64,000 bases of DNA from Hemibagrus wyckioides (Eukaryota; Chordata; Actinopteri; Siluriformes; Bagridae): the NCBI RefSeq assembly GCF_019097595.1, contig NC_080714.1, forward strand, positions 6,449,259 through 6,513,258. The letters run 5' to 3'. Of the stretch, positions 22,746 to 32,775 are shown piece by piece. Under the pieces are notes generated by a model that saw nothing but the letters and a program-made list of their open reading frames with translations, made no database searches and was not told the origin of the DNA. The position numbers were made by a program, and so were the translations under genes. Every line of letters begins with the position of its first letter. Positions within the stretch are counted from its first letter, which is position 1.

Positions 22746-24450
22746 TATTACTTACAAATAAACTTGTAACACTCTTGTCTATTAAAAAAGCCATGCTAAG
22801 ATCTTAGAAAGGTTCAAACTCTACCTCTACCTTAAACTTTATTAAACTTTAATCCATAGATTTCCATCCCAAGCAAACAGATGATTCACACTGGATTCAT
22901 TATTCAGTCTTTATTTCATTCCACTGGGGTCATGTTCACTTTCTTTACACACAGATTTCAAATGAACAGCTCACTCATGTGCTATTAACCAGAAATGATG
23001 ACACAATCTTGTGTCAATTTTCCACCCAAGTTCATTCATTAATTTTCAAACACAGCTGTGGAACATGTCGATCCTCTGAACATTACTGTCTTGTTTTTCG
23101 CTGTCACTTTTCCATTCCATACGTTTCGTGGTTCATATAAAACTCTTCATCGCTATGTGCTAGCCAGATCAGTTATTAGCCTTTGTTATTAGCTTGTAAG
23201 CTCAGCACCTGTATCTCCCAAACGCGCACTAATTTCACAACATGAACAGGACGTGTTCCTATGTCAAGAGCACGAATTCACAAGCTCCACTTGAGTGCAC
23301 CGCTGGTTCAAGTATCAGGTGTGGCACTAGGCTGAAAAATCTCAATGGCTGCTATAGATCTCAGGAGCAGTCTGAATAAATCTGGAGTTATACAGAAGTA
23401 TTTTTTCTTCTGTAGTGATAAAGAAAAGGTTTGTCAAGACAAATGGCCATATTTTCAAAGGCTCAGACAAAAAGTAATCCTTAAAGGAAGTTTCCTTTCT
23501 ACTGTCTCTCTCTCTCGCTCTCTCTATGTTTTGTGTATGAAAAGGCTGAAGCTGAACCCACACGCTGAAATACCAGCGTTCAACAACAAAACACGTCTTT
23601 CACCCGAGCAAAGTTGCACTGAAAATCAAGAAGATATTACAAAGAGATCATTTACAGAAGCTCTTTGCGTGTTAAGAAGCTGTTGAAGTCTGTGACTTAT
23701 TTTAATATACACAGTTATAGCACTCACATTTATTCATTCAAATATTCACTAAAATAATTACCTTATGAATCACTCATACAGAATCATCATTCAGTGGCTA
23801 TTATGAATTATTCAGTTTTTCATTCTGTCGCTATTATTAACTACAATGGGATATGTATGTAATAGTTCCAGGGAGTTTCACGGATTAAAGGAGTGTTTTT
23901 CCATGTAATCTTTGCTCCCACATACAGTATGTAGCTCCTGTACAACATGCCGTATTACCACATTTCATTACGACATTTCAACACATTTTCCAAGACTGGA
24001 CAAAAAATAGATCACTTGGTTGCACAGTATCCATCTGGAAAGTAACCGCAACTATGTTTTGGTGTATTGCGCATATTGGTGTTGACACAACAGCTTTACA
24101 CAGACTTTCTCTCAAGACCTGAATCTGATACCTGCAGCTTTTATTTTGCGTACCATGTTTTTTCCTCTACTTTTGTTATTGAAACAAGGAAACGTGTCGG
24201 AAGAAATCTGTGTGTTATTCCATATACCACAGATGCAATGAAGGTTTAAAAACAATTGCAGAGCATCCCTTTACTTAAATCAATGTTGGGAGCAAAGCCC
24301 ATGAAATCAGTCTGGGGATATATAGAAAGTGCAACAGGCAAAAACAACGAGAAAATCCACCACCGTTTCAACTCAGGGAGATTTGATTTCATTTCATTGA
24401 GTGAAAACCTTCAAATGCGGGTTCATTTTTCTGCAAGAAAAGCCTCTTAC

Positions 24451-24544
24451 CTGCACACGTTCCTCCGCGGTGCCTCCCTGTCCTGGCTCGAAGTCGAAAA
24501 TGCTCTTCGGCTCTGGAATCTTTACTACATCGCCCAGGTCAGCC
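24451..24544 (-). CDS. sorbs3: sorbs3 exon 9: FDFEPG-motif region
   Basis: The 94-nt exon completes Trp230 and encodes ADLGDVVKIPEPKSIFDFEP then GQGGTAEERVQ. The SIFDFEPG segment matches the repeated (I/F)-(Y/F/D)-(Y/F)-x-PG motif found between the SoHo domain and the SH3 cluster in SORBS proteins. Acceptor GTGTTTCAG, donor GTAAGAGG. Confidence 0.92.
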
Positions 24545-24996
24545 CTGAAACACACACCCCACCCCCCGAATACGCAGATACTTTATCACGCTCTCATTGT
24601 CAGAGCCTGCAGCAACGGATCATAACCTGCCTGCAGTCACTTATCTGCCTCTCGAATTTTCTTCGTCTGTATTGCCACATTACACTTCTAAAACTGGTGG
24701 GTGGGTGACAGAGAGTATAAAAGCTTAGCTCAGCATATGGACGGAAGGAAGGAAGAATGGATGGATAGAAGGATGGATGGATGGCTAGTTAATATGCTTG
24801 GTCAAAAATGTGGTGACACTGTGCTTTCTGAAATCTTTTGAATATTAACAAATCTGTTGTTTTTAAATAGTTAAATAAGGAACTGGTTAGTTCCTGTTAT
24901 CATTTACATGATAACACGACGCTTCACAAGCCTCTCTCTCTCTCTCTCTCTCTCAGCTAATAACACAAAAAACACTATTTGCATTACTAACATTGA

Positions 24997-25190
24997 TGCA
25001 CATGGGGAGTGAAGGCTGGACCGTGTGATCCGATCCAACAGACAAGCTACTGTTGCTCAAGTTGCTGAAGAAGTTAATGCTGGTTCTGATAGAAAGGGGT
25101 CAGAATACACAGTGTATCATGCGTATGGGGCTGCATAGCCGCAGACCAGTCAGGGTGCCCATGCTGACCCCTGCGCACCGTCGAAAGCCC

Positions 25191-25198
<8 letters not shown>
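24997..25198 (+). mobile_element. Tc1-like transposase fragment, copy C
   Basis: Plus-strand remnant whose reading is RVIRSNRQATVAQVAEEVNA-like and then, unlike copies A, B and D, continues past the deletion point into sequence resembling HSRRPVRVPMLTPAHRRKP. Thus it derives from a less deleted parent. It has a stop in frame and no terminal repeats. Confidence 0.75.
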
Positions 25199-25232
<34 letters not shown>

Positions 25233-25336
25233 AACTATTTTTAGTGTTTACCACTTAATGAACTGTTACTATAGAAACTATAATGTGTGCTAAAAGGTTC
25301 ATTTACGGCCATATACATTTTAAATAATTGGTAATT

Positions 25337-25495
25337 GGTGAAGCTCAGTGTTTACGGTGTTGGACTACTGATCAGAAGGTTGAGAGTTTGAAACCCAAGA
25401 CCATCAAACTGCCACTGCTGGACCCTTGAGCCCTCAGTTGGTCAGTTGTATGAATGAGATGAATGTGCCAAATTCTATTAATGTAAATGGTAGAC
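25337..25495 (+). mobile_element. tRNA-derived SINE
   Basis: Contains GCTCAGTGTTTACGGTGTTG (A-box-like), ACTGATCAGAAGGTTGAGAG and GTTTGAAACCC (B-box-like) followed by the CTGCCACTGCTGGACCCTTG segment shared with other copies in this window. Confidence 0.75.
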
Positions 25496-25496
25496 T

Positions 25497-25610
25497 CTAC
25501 TCAGCGAGACGTGAGGTCCCTTTCCAGAACCTTCTAACTGACTGTCCCTCAGTTGTGGAATGAACTTCCATCCTCAATCTGGACAGCAGAATCCATTACT
25601 GTCTTTAAAA
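25497..25610 (+). mobile_element. dispersed repeat, inverted relative to 33773-33895
   Basis: GAGGTCCCTTTCCAGAACCTTC and CTCAATCTGGACAGCAGAATCC are found, in reverse complement, at 33773-33895. Family not identified. Confidence 0.75.
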
Positions 25611-25925
25611 AATGCTTAAGACTCAACTTTCCACCCTTAAATCACCCGTCCCCAATCCTCCCCCAAAATTTAAATGAATAAAAAGCTGCTCTTTCACCAG
25701 CTCTACTATGTTCACTTTCTATTCCTCAATAAAAAATCCCAAAACCTGTACTACAGGTATTGTCCTCTGCTGGATACATATAGACTTTGCTTGTATTTCC
25801 TGCATAAAAGCATCTGCTAAATGTAAATGTATTCCTATGAAACGTATTGAAATGTCAGAATCAAGGGGGAATTGTTTCTTAGTTCAAAATGGCGAGAACT
25901 AAATGGATTTAAGTAACAGCCTCAC

Positions 25926-26028
25926 CAGTCAGGCAGCGCTCCATGCTGTGTCAGGGTGAAGGGGTCTTTTCTAGTCCCAGGTCCATCCTCCTGAGTCGAG
26001 TCTGCAGCTGGAGTGGTATCCACCCTCC
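25926..26028 (-). CDS. sorbs3: sorbs3 exon 8: linker after SoHo domain
   Basis: The exon (103 nt) encodes (R)RVDTTPAADSTQEDGPGTR and continues to HGALPDW with Trp split into exon 9. Acceptor GTGTTTCAG, donor GTGAGGCTG. No domain; acidic, Thr/Pro-rich. Phase in (two bases) and out (phase 2) both fit the neighbours. Confidence 0.88.
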
Positions 26029-26322
26029 CTGAAACACGATATACAAAAGCTTCAAGCTTATTCAACTTCACCTCATCACATACTACGCAATTATATAGCG
26101 AGTCTGCTAGTAATTACTATCTAACGAGACTTTTATTCATATTGTACATGGATATAATTCTGCTGTGTCAGTCTGCATGCTTTACGTGGGAACTTTTGAG
26201 CTGCTTGTCAGGTTGTAAAATCAGGCATCAATCAGGCTATAAAAAAATGTCTTGCATAATTCTTGACATGACAAAACATGCTTCGGGGTTGTCGGAATAT
26301 TTTTCTTCGACTGATTACTCAC

Positions 26323-26346
26323 TTTCTTGCCAGTCGATTTCTGGCT
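26323..26346 (-). CDS. sorbs3: sorbs3 exon 7: 24-nt microexon
   Basis: A microexon encoding (E)PEIDWQE plus the first base of Arg196. It is preceded on the minus strand by a long CT tract ending TTTCTCAG and followed by GTGAGTAATC, both strong. It is phase 1 at both ends and 24 nt long, so inclusion adds exactly eight residues just after the SoHo domain without frameshift. Confidence 0.82.
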
Positions 26347-26378
26347 CTGAGAAAGAGAGAGACAGAGAGAGAGAGAGA
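26347..26378 (-). repeat. CT tract serving as polypyrimidine tract of exon 7
   Basis: On the transcript strand this is an almost pure CT microsatellite running into the TTTCTCAG acceptor of the microexon. Confidence 0.85.
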
Positions 26379-26954
26379 AGTATGTAATTAGAAAAATAAA
26401 GTAAAAATTAAAAAAAATAAAAATCTGTAGAATATTTTCTGCGTTAATTCATTTAGTTAAAAATGTCATTAATGAACATAATCATCAATAATTAATAATT
26501 ACATTAATGATCCTTACGGATTTTGAAGGAGCATTTTTTATTCACAGACTAAGTGGATAGCTAGCAAACAAATTATATATTTATTTATTTATTTAGCACT
26601 ACACCGGTGTGTCATTCTGCCGGCGGAATGGAAATCATCTTATCAGACATTTTCAGTCAGTATGAACAAATCAATAATTTTATCGCCTCGAGTCTGATAT
26701 AAAATGAGTCAGGACTTTGTTGACTTTCAGTGTGTTTGTACGTCTGCTGGATAAGCTTACACAGAATTTTAGTGGCTGAAGATAAAATTTTAGCTAAATT
26801 ACTTGGGGCGTCTCAGAGAGCAGAAATGGGTTTGAGATCACCATTTACTTTAAAGGTTGTAATGAATATATTGCCCCTAGTAGGCTATGTAAAAACAGAA
26901 CTACTTATGAGACACTACAAATTCTTAAAGTGCTGAGTGTCTACTTTTATGCGC

Positions 26955-27515
26955 TACATTGCCAAAAATTTTAGGACGTCTGCCTTTACATGCACATGAA
27001 CTTTAATGACGTCCCAATTTTAATCTGTAGGGTTTAATATGGAGTTGGCCCACCCTTTGCAGCTATCAACTCTTCTGGGAAGGCTTTCCACAAGGTTTAG
27101 GAGTGTGTTTATGGGAATTTTTGACCGTTCCCTCTAGAAGCGCATTTGTGAGGTCAGGCACTGATGTAGGACGAGAAGGTCTGGCTCACAGTCTCCGCTC
27201 TAATTCATCCCAAAGGTATTCTATCGGGTTGAGGTGCAGTGCCAGTCAAGTTCCTCCACACCAGACTCAGCCGCTTTGGACATGAAAACCCATTCCATGA
27301 AGCTCTCTACGCACTGTTCTTGAGCTAATTTGAAGGCCACATGAAGTTTGGAGGTCTGAAGCTATTGACTCTGTAGAAAGTTCACGACTTCTGCGCACGG
27401 TCTCAGCATGCGCCGACCCAGCTCTGTGATTTTAAATGACCTACCACTTCATGGCTAAGTTGCTGTTCCACTTATAATACCACTAACAGTTGACCATGGA
27501 ATATTCCAATACAGT
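26955..27515. mobile_element. mariner-type MITE fragment of a common teleost family
   Basis: Starts TACATTGCCAAAAATTTTAGGAC and contains GGAGTTGGCCCACCCTTTGC and GGGAAGGCTTTCCACAAGG, landmarks of a very common fish repeat whose ends are mariner-like. The right terminal repeat is absent. Internal text has decayed. Family assignment is from memory. Confidence 0.6.
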
Positions 27516-28384
27516 GTATGAGCTTCAGATTCTCTGGCATGTGACATGACAAACAGAGATATTCCTAATTGCAAGTTAAGATTTAGGGATTTTCACATAT
27601 GCTGGCTAGCTAGATTTGAACATTTTCTCTCATCTTAGCTAGCAAGCATCGCCTGAGAATATCCCTTAATCGTAGTCAGCCTTTGTTTTTGTTTAAGCAT
27701 GATTTTCTGTCTATCTGATTTAAATCCATCAGTCTCTTAAAGTGCAATGCAATGAGATCTGTTCAAATGCACGAATCTGCAATAAATCCTTTTCCCAGAA
27801 TAAAATATTAGAAAACATTCCAATCGTTATTCCAATCGTTGTGGATAAATCAGCTTAGTGACAGCAGAGCTCTTTGAGCAGCTTGTTAAATGTATTAATC
27901 ACGTTTAAAAAAATATTGCCTGATGGAATATTTCAGTGGCTTTTGTGAGGATCGGTTTCGTAGTGATTTGTGATCCGCCCGATATGCTGACAGCAGGATT
28001 ACATCAATCTCGCGCTTGGCTTCGGATGGCGGCAGAAACTGCCAGGAGGTTTGCTGATCTGGGAACAGTTTCAGACGTTTCACTCGGGGCCCTTCAGTGA
28101 AAGACTGTTTTTGTGAGAGACGCTGGTTCATGTTTAGGAAAGCCTGAGAGCCAGCGACCGAAGTTAGCAAAGTAAATAATGGCCGTATTTGGTGTTAGAA
28201 TTCGACTCATTGTTAGTGAAAGTCTATCGGGTTACACTTTTTTTAAGGCTGACTGAACACTTTTACTCAGTTTTTCCACAGGAAGAGTGTGTGAGATGCG
28301 GGTTCTCCAATTTCTAAAACCAATTCCAGATAAAAGCAGAAGAAAACAGAGGAAGAGGTTTTCGCATTGTGTGTATGCGCAGGG

Positions 28385-28835
28385 TGTGTGTGTGTGTGTG
28401 TGTGTGCCTGTGTGTTTGTATATGTGTCTGTATACATGTGTGTGTATATCTCTGTGTCTGTGTCTTTATGTATATCTGTGTTTCTGTGTGTGTGTGTGTG
28501 TGCATCGGTTTGTGTGTTTGTATGTGTGTCTGTGTGTGTGAATATCGGTGTCTGTGTCTTTATGTATATCTATGTGTGTGTGTGTGTCTGAGAGTGTGTT
28601 GCCTGTCTGTCTCTCTGTCTGTGTATGTGTCTGCGCGTGTATGTCCATGTGTGTGTTTGTGTGTGTTGTTGTGTACATCTGCGTGTCTGTGTGTACGTGT
28701 GTATGTGTGTGTGTGTGTGTTTGTATGTGTGTCTGTGTATATCTGTGTATGTGTCTTTATGTATATCTATCTATGTGTGTGTGTGAGAGAGAGAGAGAGA
28801 GTAAAAGCAAGTCTCTGTGTTGCCTGTCTGTTTCT

Positions 28836-28872
<37 letters not shown>

Positions 28873-28973
28873 TAAAAGCGAGTCTCTGTGTTGCCTGTCT
28901 GTTTCTCTGTGTGTGTGTGTGTGTGTGAAAGAGAGAGAGAGTAAAAGCGAGTCTCTGTGTTGCCTGTCTGTTT

Positions 28974-29036
<63 letters not shown>

Positions 29037-29199
29037 AAAGCGAGTCTCTGTGTTGCCTGCCTGTCTCTCCGTCTGTCTGTGTGTGTGTTTGTATGTGTGT
29101 GTGTTTGTCTGTGTCTCTCTGTGTCTATAATTTTGTCTGTGTATATCTGTGCCGGTGTGTATATCTGTGTGTCTGTGTATGTGTTTGCGTGTGTATCTC

Positions 29200-29231
<32 letters not shown>
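28385..29231. repeat. TG-rich compound repeat with internal 60-70 bp unit
   Basis: About 850 bp of TG repeats with TCTG and TATA interruptions. At 28770-29050 a unit consisting of TG run, GA run and TAAAAGCGAGTCTCTGTGTTGCC recurs four times. The several long open frames here are repeat translations. The right edge lies eight bases from the SoHo exon donor. Confidence 0.93.
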
Positions 29232-29232
<1 letters not shown>

Positions 29233-29238
29233 ACATAC

Positions 29239-29302
29239 CCTCTGGTTTCTTGTGGATTTGTCGAAACATGCTCCTGTACCAGTCCTTAGGTTTGTTCACA
29301 CT
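29239..29302 (-). CDS. sorbs3: sorbs3 exon 6: core of SoHo domain
   Basis: The 64-nt exon reads SVNKPKDWYRSMFRQIHKKP then E. The KPKDWYRSMFRQIHK block is the most conserved part of the sorbin-homology domain, which in CAP/ponsin binds flotillin (known for the family). Acceptor TGTGAG-TCTCACAG region, donor GTATGTAA. The donor is followed at once by a long CA repeat on the transcript strand. Phase 0 in, phase 1 out. Confidence 0.96.
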
Positions 29303-29586
29303 CTGTGAGAAAAAAACAGTCACTTCTTGACTTGACACATCTTACCATCTTACCTCACACACTCAACACGCACGAAGTAAAACAGCTGACAAAAATAAAT
29401 GGATGGAAAATTTCTTGAAGCAAAACACAAGAACGTGACTGGATCACTGACATGGTATAGGTTTGCTCCGGGGAAATTCTTTTATATTGACATTGGCAAA
29501 TTGGAAGGAGTTTCCAGTGCCAGTGTTTATAGCTGCTATAAAGTGATAGAGTGATCATTTGTTTCATCTGTGCAACATGTATCTAA

Positions 29587-29840
29587 TTCAATTTATTTAG
29601 ATAGCGCTTTTAACAATGGACATTGTCTCAAAGCAGCTTTACAGAAGTACAGAAACATAGAAAAGTTAAGGTATTAATTACCCCTAAAATTTATCCCTAA
29701 TGCCCAAGACTGAGGCGACGGTGTTGAGGAAAAACTCCCTGAGATGATATGAGGAAGAAACCTTGAGAGGAACCAGGCTCAGATGGGAACCCCATCCTCA
29801 TTTGGGTGACACTGGACAGTAAATAATATAAATGTAATGT
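29587..29840 (+). mobile_element. dispersed teleost repeat (GCGCTTTTAACAATGGACA type)
   Basis: Shares ATAGCGCTTTTAACAATGGA, GTCTCAAAGCAGC and AGATGGGAACCCCATCCTCA with 34872-35165 and, more weakly, 61290-61450. Very common in fish; I do not name its family. Confidence 0.75.
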
Positions 29841-29937
29841 CCTTTCTACGACAGCAACTAAGAGCTCTTGATGAACTTGACCAGTGTAGTTACTGATATC
29901 TATACATTTACACAAATATCATTCTTTATGGAAACAA

Positions 29938-30525
29938 AAGTCAATTGCTGTGGTATAAGAGGAATAAATCACATCAGGACCTGCTTACAACAATGAAACC
30001 AGCAACTCAGCTTTGTGTCTAGTCGCATCATGCCACCCTGTTGGTGAATATTTTCCTAAAACTGCATGTCCCTATGCCTGTTATTCCTTTTATAATTTGA
30101 AGAGATAAAGTCCGAGACAGGAGACAGGAGTCAGAGCTGGAGGTAGCAGAGCTGAAGATGTTGAGGTTCTCTTTGGGGGTGACACGGTTGGACAGGATTA
30201 GGAACGAGTACATCAGAGGGGACGGCTCATGTTGGACGTTTGGGGGACAAAGTTAGAGAGGCCAGATTAAGATGGTTTAGACATGTTCAGAGGAGGGAGA
30301 GTGAGTATATTGGTAGGAGAATGTTGGACATGGAGCTGCCAGGCAGGGGACAAAGAGGAGGTATATGGATGAGGATATGAACCTAGTGTTGAGAATGCAG
30401 AAGATAGGGATAGGTGGAGAGAGATGATTCGCTGTGGCCACCCCTGAAGGTAAAAGCCAAAAGAAGAGATAAAGTCCGAGCCACTGTATTGTATGCTACT
30501 GCAGCCTGCACTCTGTATCTAGTGT
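29938..30525. repeat. intragenic repeat pair, copy 1 (interrupted)
   Basis: AAGTCAATTGCTGTGGTATAAGAGGAATAAATCACATCAGGAC-type sequence (29938-30116, resuming at 30481) matches 31279-31500. The copies flank exon 5. This copy is split by the RTE insertion. Confidence 0.85.
30117..30462 (+). mobile_element. 5'-truncated RTE-type LINE insertion with 18-bp duplications
   Basis: Frameshifted remnants of the RTE C-terminal region are visible (LGVTRLDRIRNEYIRG, ENVGHGAARQGTKRR, IRCGHP-like), ending in GCTGTGGCCACCCCTGAAGG. GAAGAGATAAAGTCCGAG lies on both sides (30099-30116 and 30463-30480). Length 346 bp; no functional enzyme. Confidence 0.85.
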
Positions 30526-30544
30526 ATACAGGTACACAACTCAC

Positions 30545-30675
30545 AGATCGGGAAGCGATTGGCATGCCTGTTTCATCCACAGGGCCGATCCCAGAGAACT
30601 TGATAAGCCGCTCCTCTCTGGTGATGGAAGTGCGAGGCAGAGTAGCGGAGCGCGGCCCACCGTTAGCTAATCCAT
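30545..30675 (-). CDS. sorbs3: sorbs3 exon 5: start of SoHo domain
   Basis: A 131-nt exon encoding (D)GLANGGPRSATLPRTSITR, then EERLIKFSGIGPVDETGMPI and ASRS. FSGIGPVDETGMPIA is the conserved N-terminal SoHo block (GIGPVDESG-type in mammals). Acceptor TCTCTTGCAG, donor GTGAGTTG. It starts with two bases of Asp123 and ends in phase 0. Confidence 0.96.
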
Positions 30676-31278
30676 CTGCAAGAGACAGAAAACATAGAAA
30701 GTGTCCTGAATCAAGTGGACAGATTGACCTTAATGCTCATGCTATTAAACTCATGTCTCTTATTGTTATCGCTACGAAGTTCCAATTAGTTTTATTCTAC
30801 ATATGACTGGTAATTTACCAATTATTGCATTTTTTTCATTTATTTAAGATTTTTTTTCCTTTTTTTTTTAATCATGTGCATAGTTACATTTAATGTGGTG
30901 GAATGTCCTAAACGTCCATCACATCAAACTGGATTCAGTTGGACTATAATGGTAAAGAAGGATAATATTGTATAGTCAATATAGTCAGGTTATACAGAAG
31001 GTTTATTTTAACCTTTCTTTTTATTTTATTTTATTTTTATTTATTTATTGCGATTGTTGAGACCAAAAAATTTTTTTTCTTTACAGAAAACTCTTGAATT
31101 GATGCTTAGCTTTACTCAAGTTTAACGCACGTGATCGATAGGGTTTTGGCTGGGTGCGCGTAGTGATGATGTAATAAGACATGGTCTTGGCCCAAATCTG
31201 GCAAATTGCAAGCTTCTCTGAATATCACAGAGCTTGCTTGCTTTTGTTTTAATTCCAGGGTTTACAAAATCCCCCAAA

Positions 31279-31500
31279 AAGTCAATTGCTGTGGTATAAG
31301 AGGAATAAATCACATCAGGACATATGCTTCCAACAATGAAATCAGTAAATCGGCTTTGTGCCAGGTCTCATCACGGTGATTATGGTGGTGATTAATTTCC
31401 TAAAACAGCATGTCCCCATGACTGTTATTCCTTTCATAATTTGTAGAGATAAAGTCTGTGCCACTGTATTGTATGCTAATGCCACATGTCATGGTCTAGG
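31279..31500. repeat. intragenic repeat pair, copy 2 (uninterrupted)
   Basis: Homologous to 29938-30525 but continuous across the point where copy 1 has the RTE insertion, so it preserves the empty-site arrangement. Confidence 0.85.
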
Positions 31501-31732
31501 CTTAAATCTGAGGAAAATCTGGCAAATGGCATCAGAGTTTGCTTGATTTTGAGAATGAATTGTTTACCTTTAGTGTTCGTCATTTATTCTTTTAGCTATA
31601 GCATAATTTCACCAACAGATGGCAGTATTATCACATTAATTGTGCCATAACGTGATAAACCATTCCCAGAGGAGGACTTAATAAAAGGCTAAATATTGCA
31701 ATTATTATAACGCATACCACATTGTAATGCTT

Positions 31733-31736
<4 letters not shown>

Positions 31737-31776
<40 letters not shown>
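31737..31776. repeat. ATT trinucleotide repeat
   Basis: About 13 ATT units, starting about 14 nt downstream of the exon 4 donor on the transcript strand. Confidence 0.93.
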
Positions 31777-31777
<1 letters not shown>

Positions 31778-31790
31778 GCAAAAGACATAC

Positions 31791-31854
31791 CATGTGGTCC
31801 GTAGTAGGATCCGAAACTTGGTGTACTGACCGCACCTCCATTAACCTCTGCATC
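31791..31854 (-). CDS. sorbs3: sorbs3 exon 4: N-terminal linker
   Basis: A 64-nt exon encoding DAEVNGGAVSTPSFGSYYGP then H and the first base of Asp123. Gly/Ser/Tyr-rich, no domain. Acceptor CACTTAG, donor GTATGTC. Phase 0 in and phase 1 out agree with both neighbours. Confidence 0.85.
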
Positions 31855-32588
31855 CTAAGTGAAAATGATCAACATCCAAAACGTTAAAGTTAAATCAAAT
31901 AAACATAAAAGTGTTATATATATATATTTGCAAATATTGCAAGATTTGGTATAATAATATACTTTCATAAAATGGATGCAAAAATATGTTTGTAAAATGT
32001 TTCACTTTCTGGCCCATAAATTAGCTCCGCCTCCACAATTAGAACAGAAATGTCCATTCTCCTTAAAAGGTGTTGGCTTGAGAAAAAGGAAAGCATCGCA
32101 ATGCAGCTGATCCAGATGCAAAAACAGCAGGAGAAACTAAAGCAGGGGTTTAATCCCACTGACACTGACATCAGCATGTGGTCGAACTGCATTGTGGGTA
32201 ATCTGAAATAACGTGTCCATGACAAAACATGTTTTACTGAATAAATCCTGGATGCTACGAAAGATCCCAAGGTCCAGTGGATTTGTCCTTTAATTTAATC
32301 ACTTGTGCTTCTGGATGTGACCACACGGTGGCCCCACTGTATTACTCTAACAGCTCTAACAGAAAGGAGTCAAAAATCCAACAGGTCATTTAATTTAAGG
32401 GGTTTTTTTTGTACATCATGTGGTCATTTACAGAAAACTGTCCAATCCAACGGAGTCAAAAAGAGAGTAGAAGCAGAATGCTAATCCAGGCTAAACATCA
32501 TGCCTCATAGTTACAGACAATCATAGTGTAATGAGACAGATGTATTGTGTGTATTCATAATGTGTGTGAGGTGGTATTATGATATTAC
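31855..32588 (-). other. sorbs3: intron 3
   Basis: I see only a short TA repeat near 31916-31928 and otherwise unique sequence; no exon, mobile element or RNA gene recognised. Confidence 0.75.
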
Positions 32589-32775
32589 GTTGTGTTGAGG
32601 AGCCGAAGCAGCAGCAGCAGCAGCAGCCCTGTAGTAAGGGATCGGAGGATGTTCAGGGAGACTAGACGAGATCACGACTACTTCCTGGGTCATGTCTGGG
32701 GACAGAAGGTTCCCTGATTGACTTTCATCCGAGAAAACGATCCGTGAGCCGTTGAGATGGTCACATACCACCGTC
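32589..32775 (-). CDS. sorbs3: sorbs3 exon 3: N-terminal region with polyalanine run
   Basis: The exon encodes (R)TVVCDHLNGSRIVFSDESQ and continues through an acidic, Ser-rich stretch to PPIPYYR followed by seven alanines and SAPQHN (residues 39-101). RTV-C-NG resembles a short motif near the N-terminus of mammalian vinexin as I recall it. The acceptor TAG-AG offers two AGs two bases apart; only the downstream one is in frame with exon 2. The donor is GTAATATC. Confidence 0.85.
32607..32627 (-). repeat. sorbs3: coding GCT repeat (CAG on plus strand), seven alanines
   Basis: Seven GCT codons in exon 3 give a polyalanine tract. Perfect trinucleotide repeats of this kind often vary in length between individuals. 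Confidence 0.85.

Larger units (their letters stand above)
20494..24450 (-). other. sorbs3: intron 9
   Basis: Contains three copies of a 13-bp unit (about 20572-20612) and an AAT/AAC/ATT trinucleotide block with inverted symmetry (22614-22745). The open frame 24256-24708 on the plus strand is antisense shadow over exon 9. I see no other gene or mobile element. Confidence 0.75.
24545..25925 (-). other. sorbs3: intron 8 with Tc1 and SINE remnants
   Basis: Holds a CT run, a Tc1-like transposase fragment (24997-25198), an AT repeat (about 25197-25228), a SINE copy (25337-25495) and a dispersed repeat (25497-25610). No exon seen. Confidence 0.8.
26347..29238 (-). other. sorbs3: intron 6 with mariner-type MITE fragment and TG-rich block
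   Basis: Contains the mariner-type dispersed repeat (26955-27515) and the TG-rich compound repeat (28385-29231). A minus-strand 91-codon open frame at 27895-28170 in slightly GC-richer sequence has no splice or homology support. Confidence 0.75.
29303..30544 (-). other. sorbs3: intron 5 with dispersed repeats and RTE insertion
   Basis: Holds a dispersed repeat (29587-29840), the first copy of an intragenic repeat pair (29938-30116 and 30481-30525), and an RTE-type LINE fragment inserted in it (30117-30462). No other exon is visible. Confidence 0.8.
30676..31790 (-). other. sorbs3: intron 4
   Basis: Contains the second copy of the intragenic repeat pair (31279-31500), which lacks the RTE insertion, and an ATT repeat (31737-31776) close to the exon 4 donor. 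Otherwise AT-rich and featureless. Confidence 0.8.

Noticed and set aside
24256..24708. 150-codon plus-strand frame
   Set aside because: It lies antisense over sorbs3 exon 9 and its flanks and looks like a shadow of that exon.
27895..28170. 91-codon minus-strand frame in intron 6
   Set aside because: No acceptor and donor pair in a fitting phase and no recognisable domain.
28369..29308. Cys/Val-rich open frames up to 168 codons
   Set aside because: Produced by TG repeats; every frame gives Cys-Val runs, with no start context or domain.
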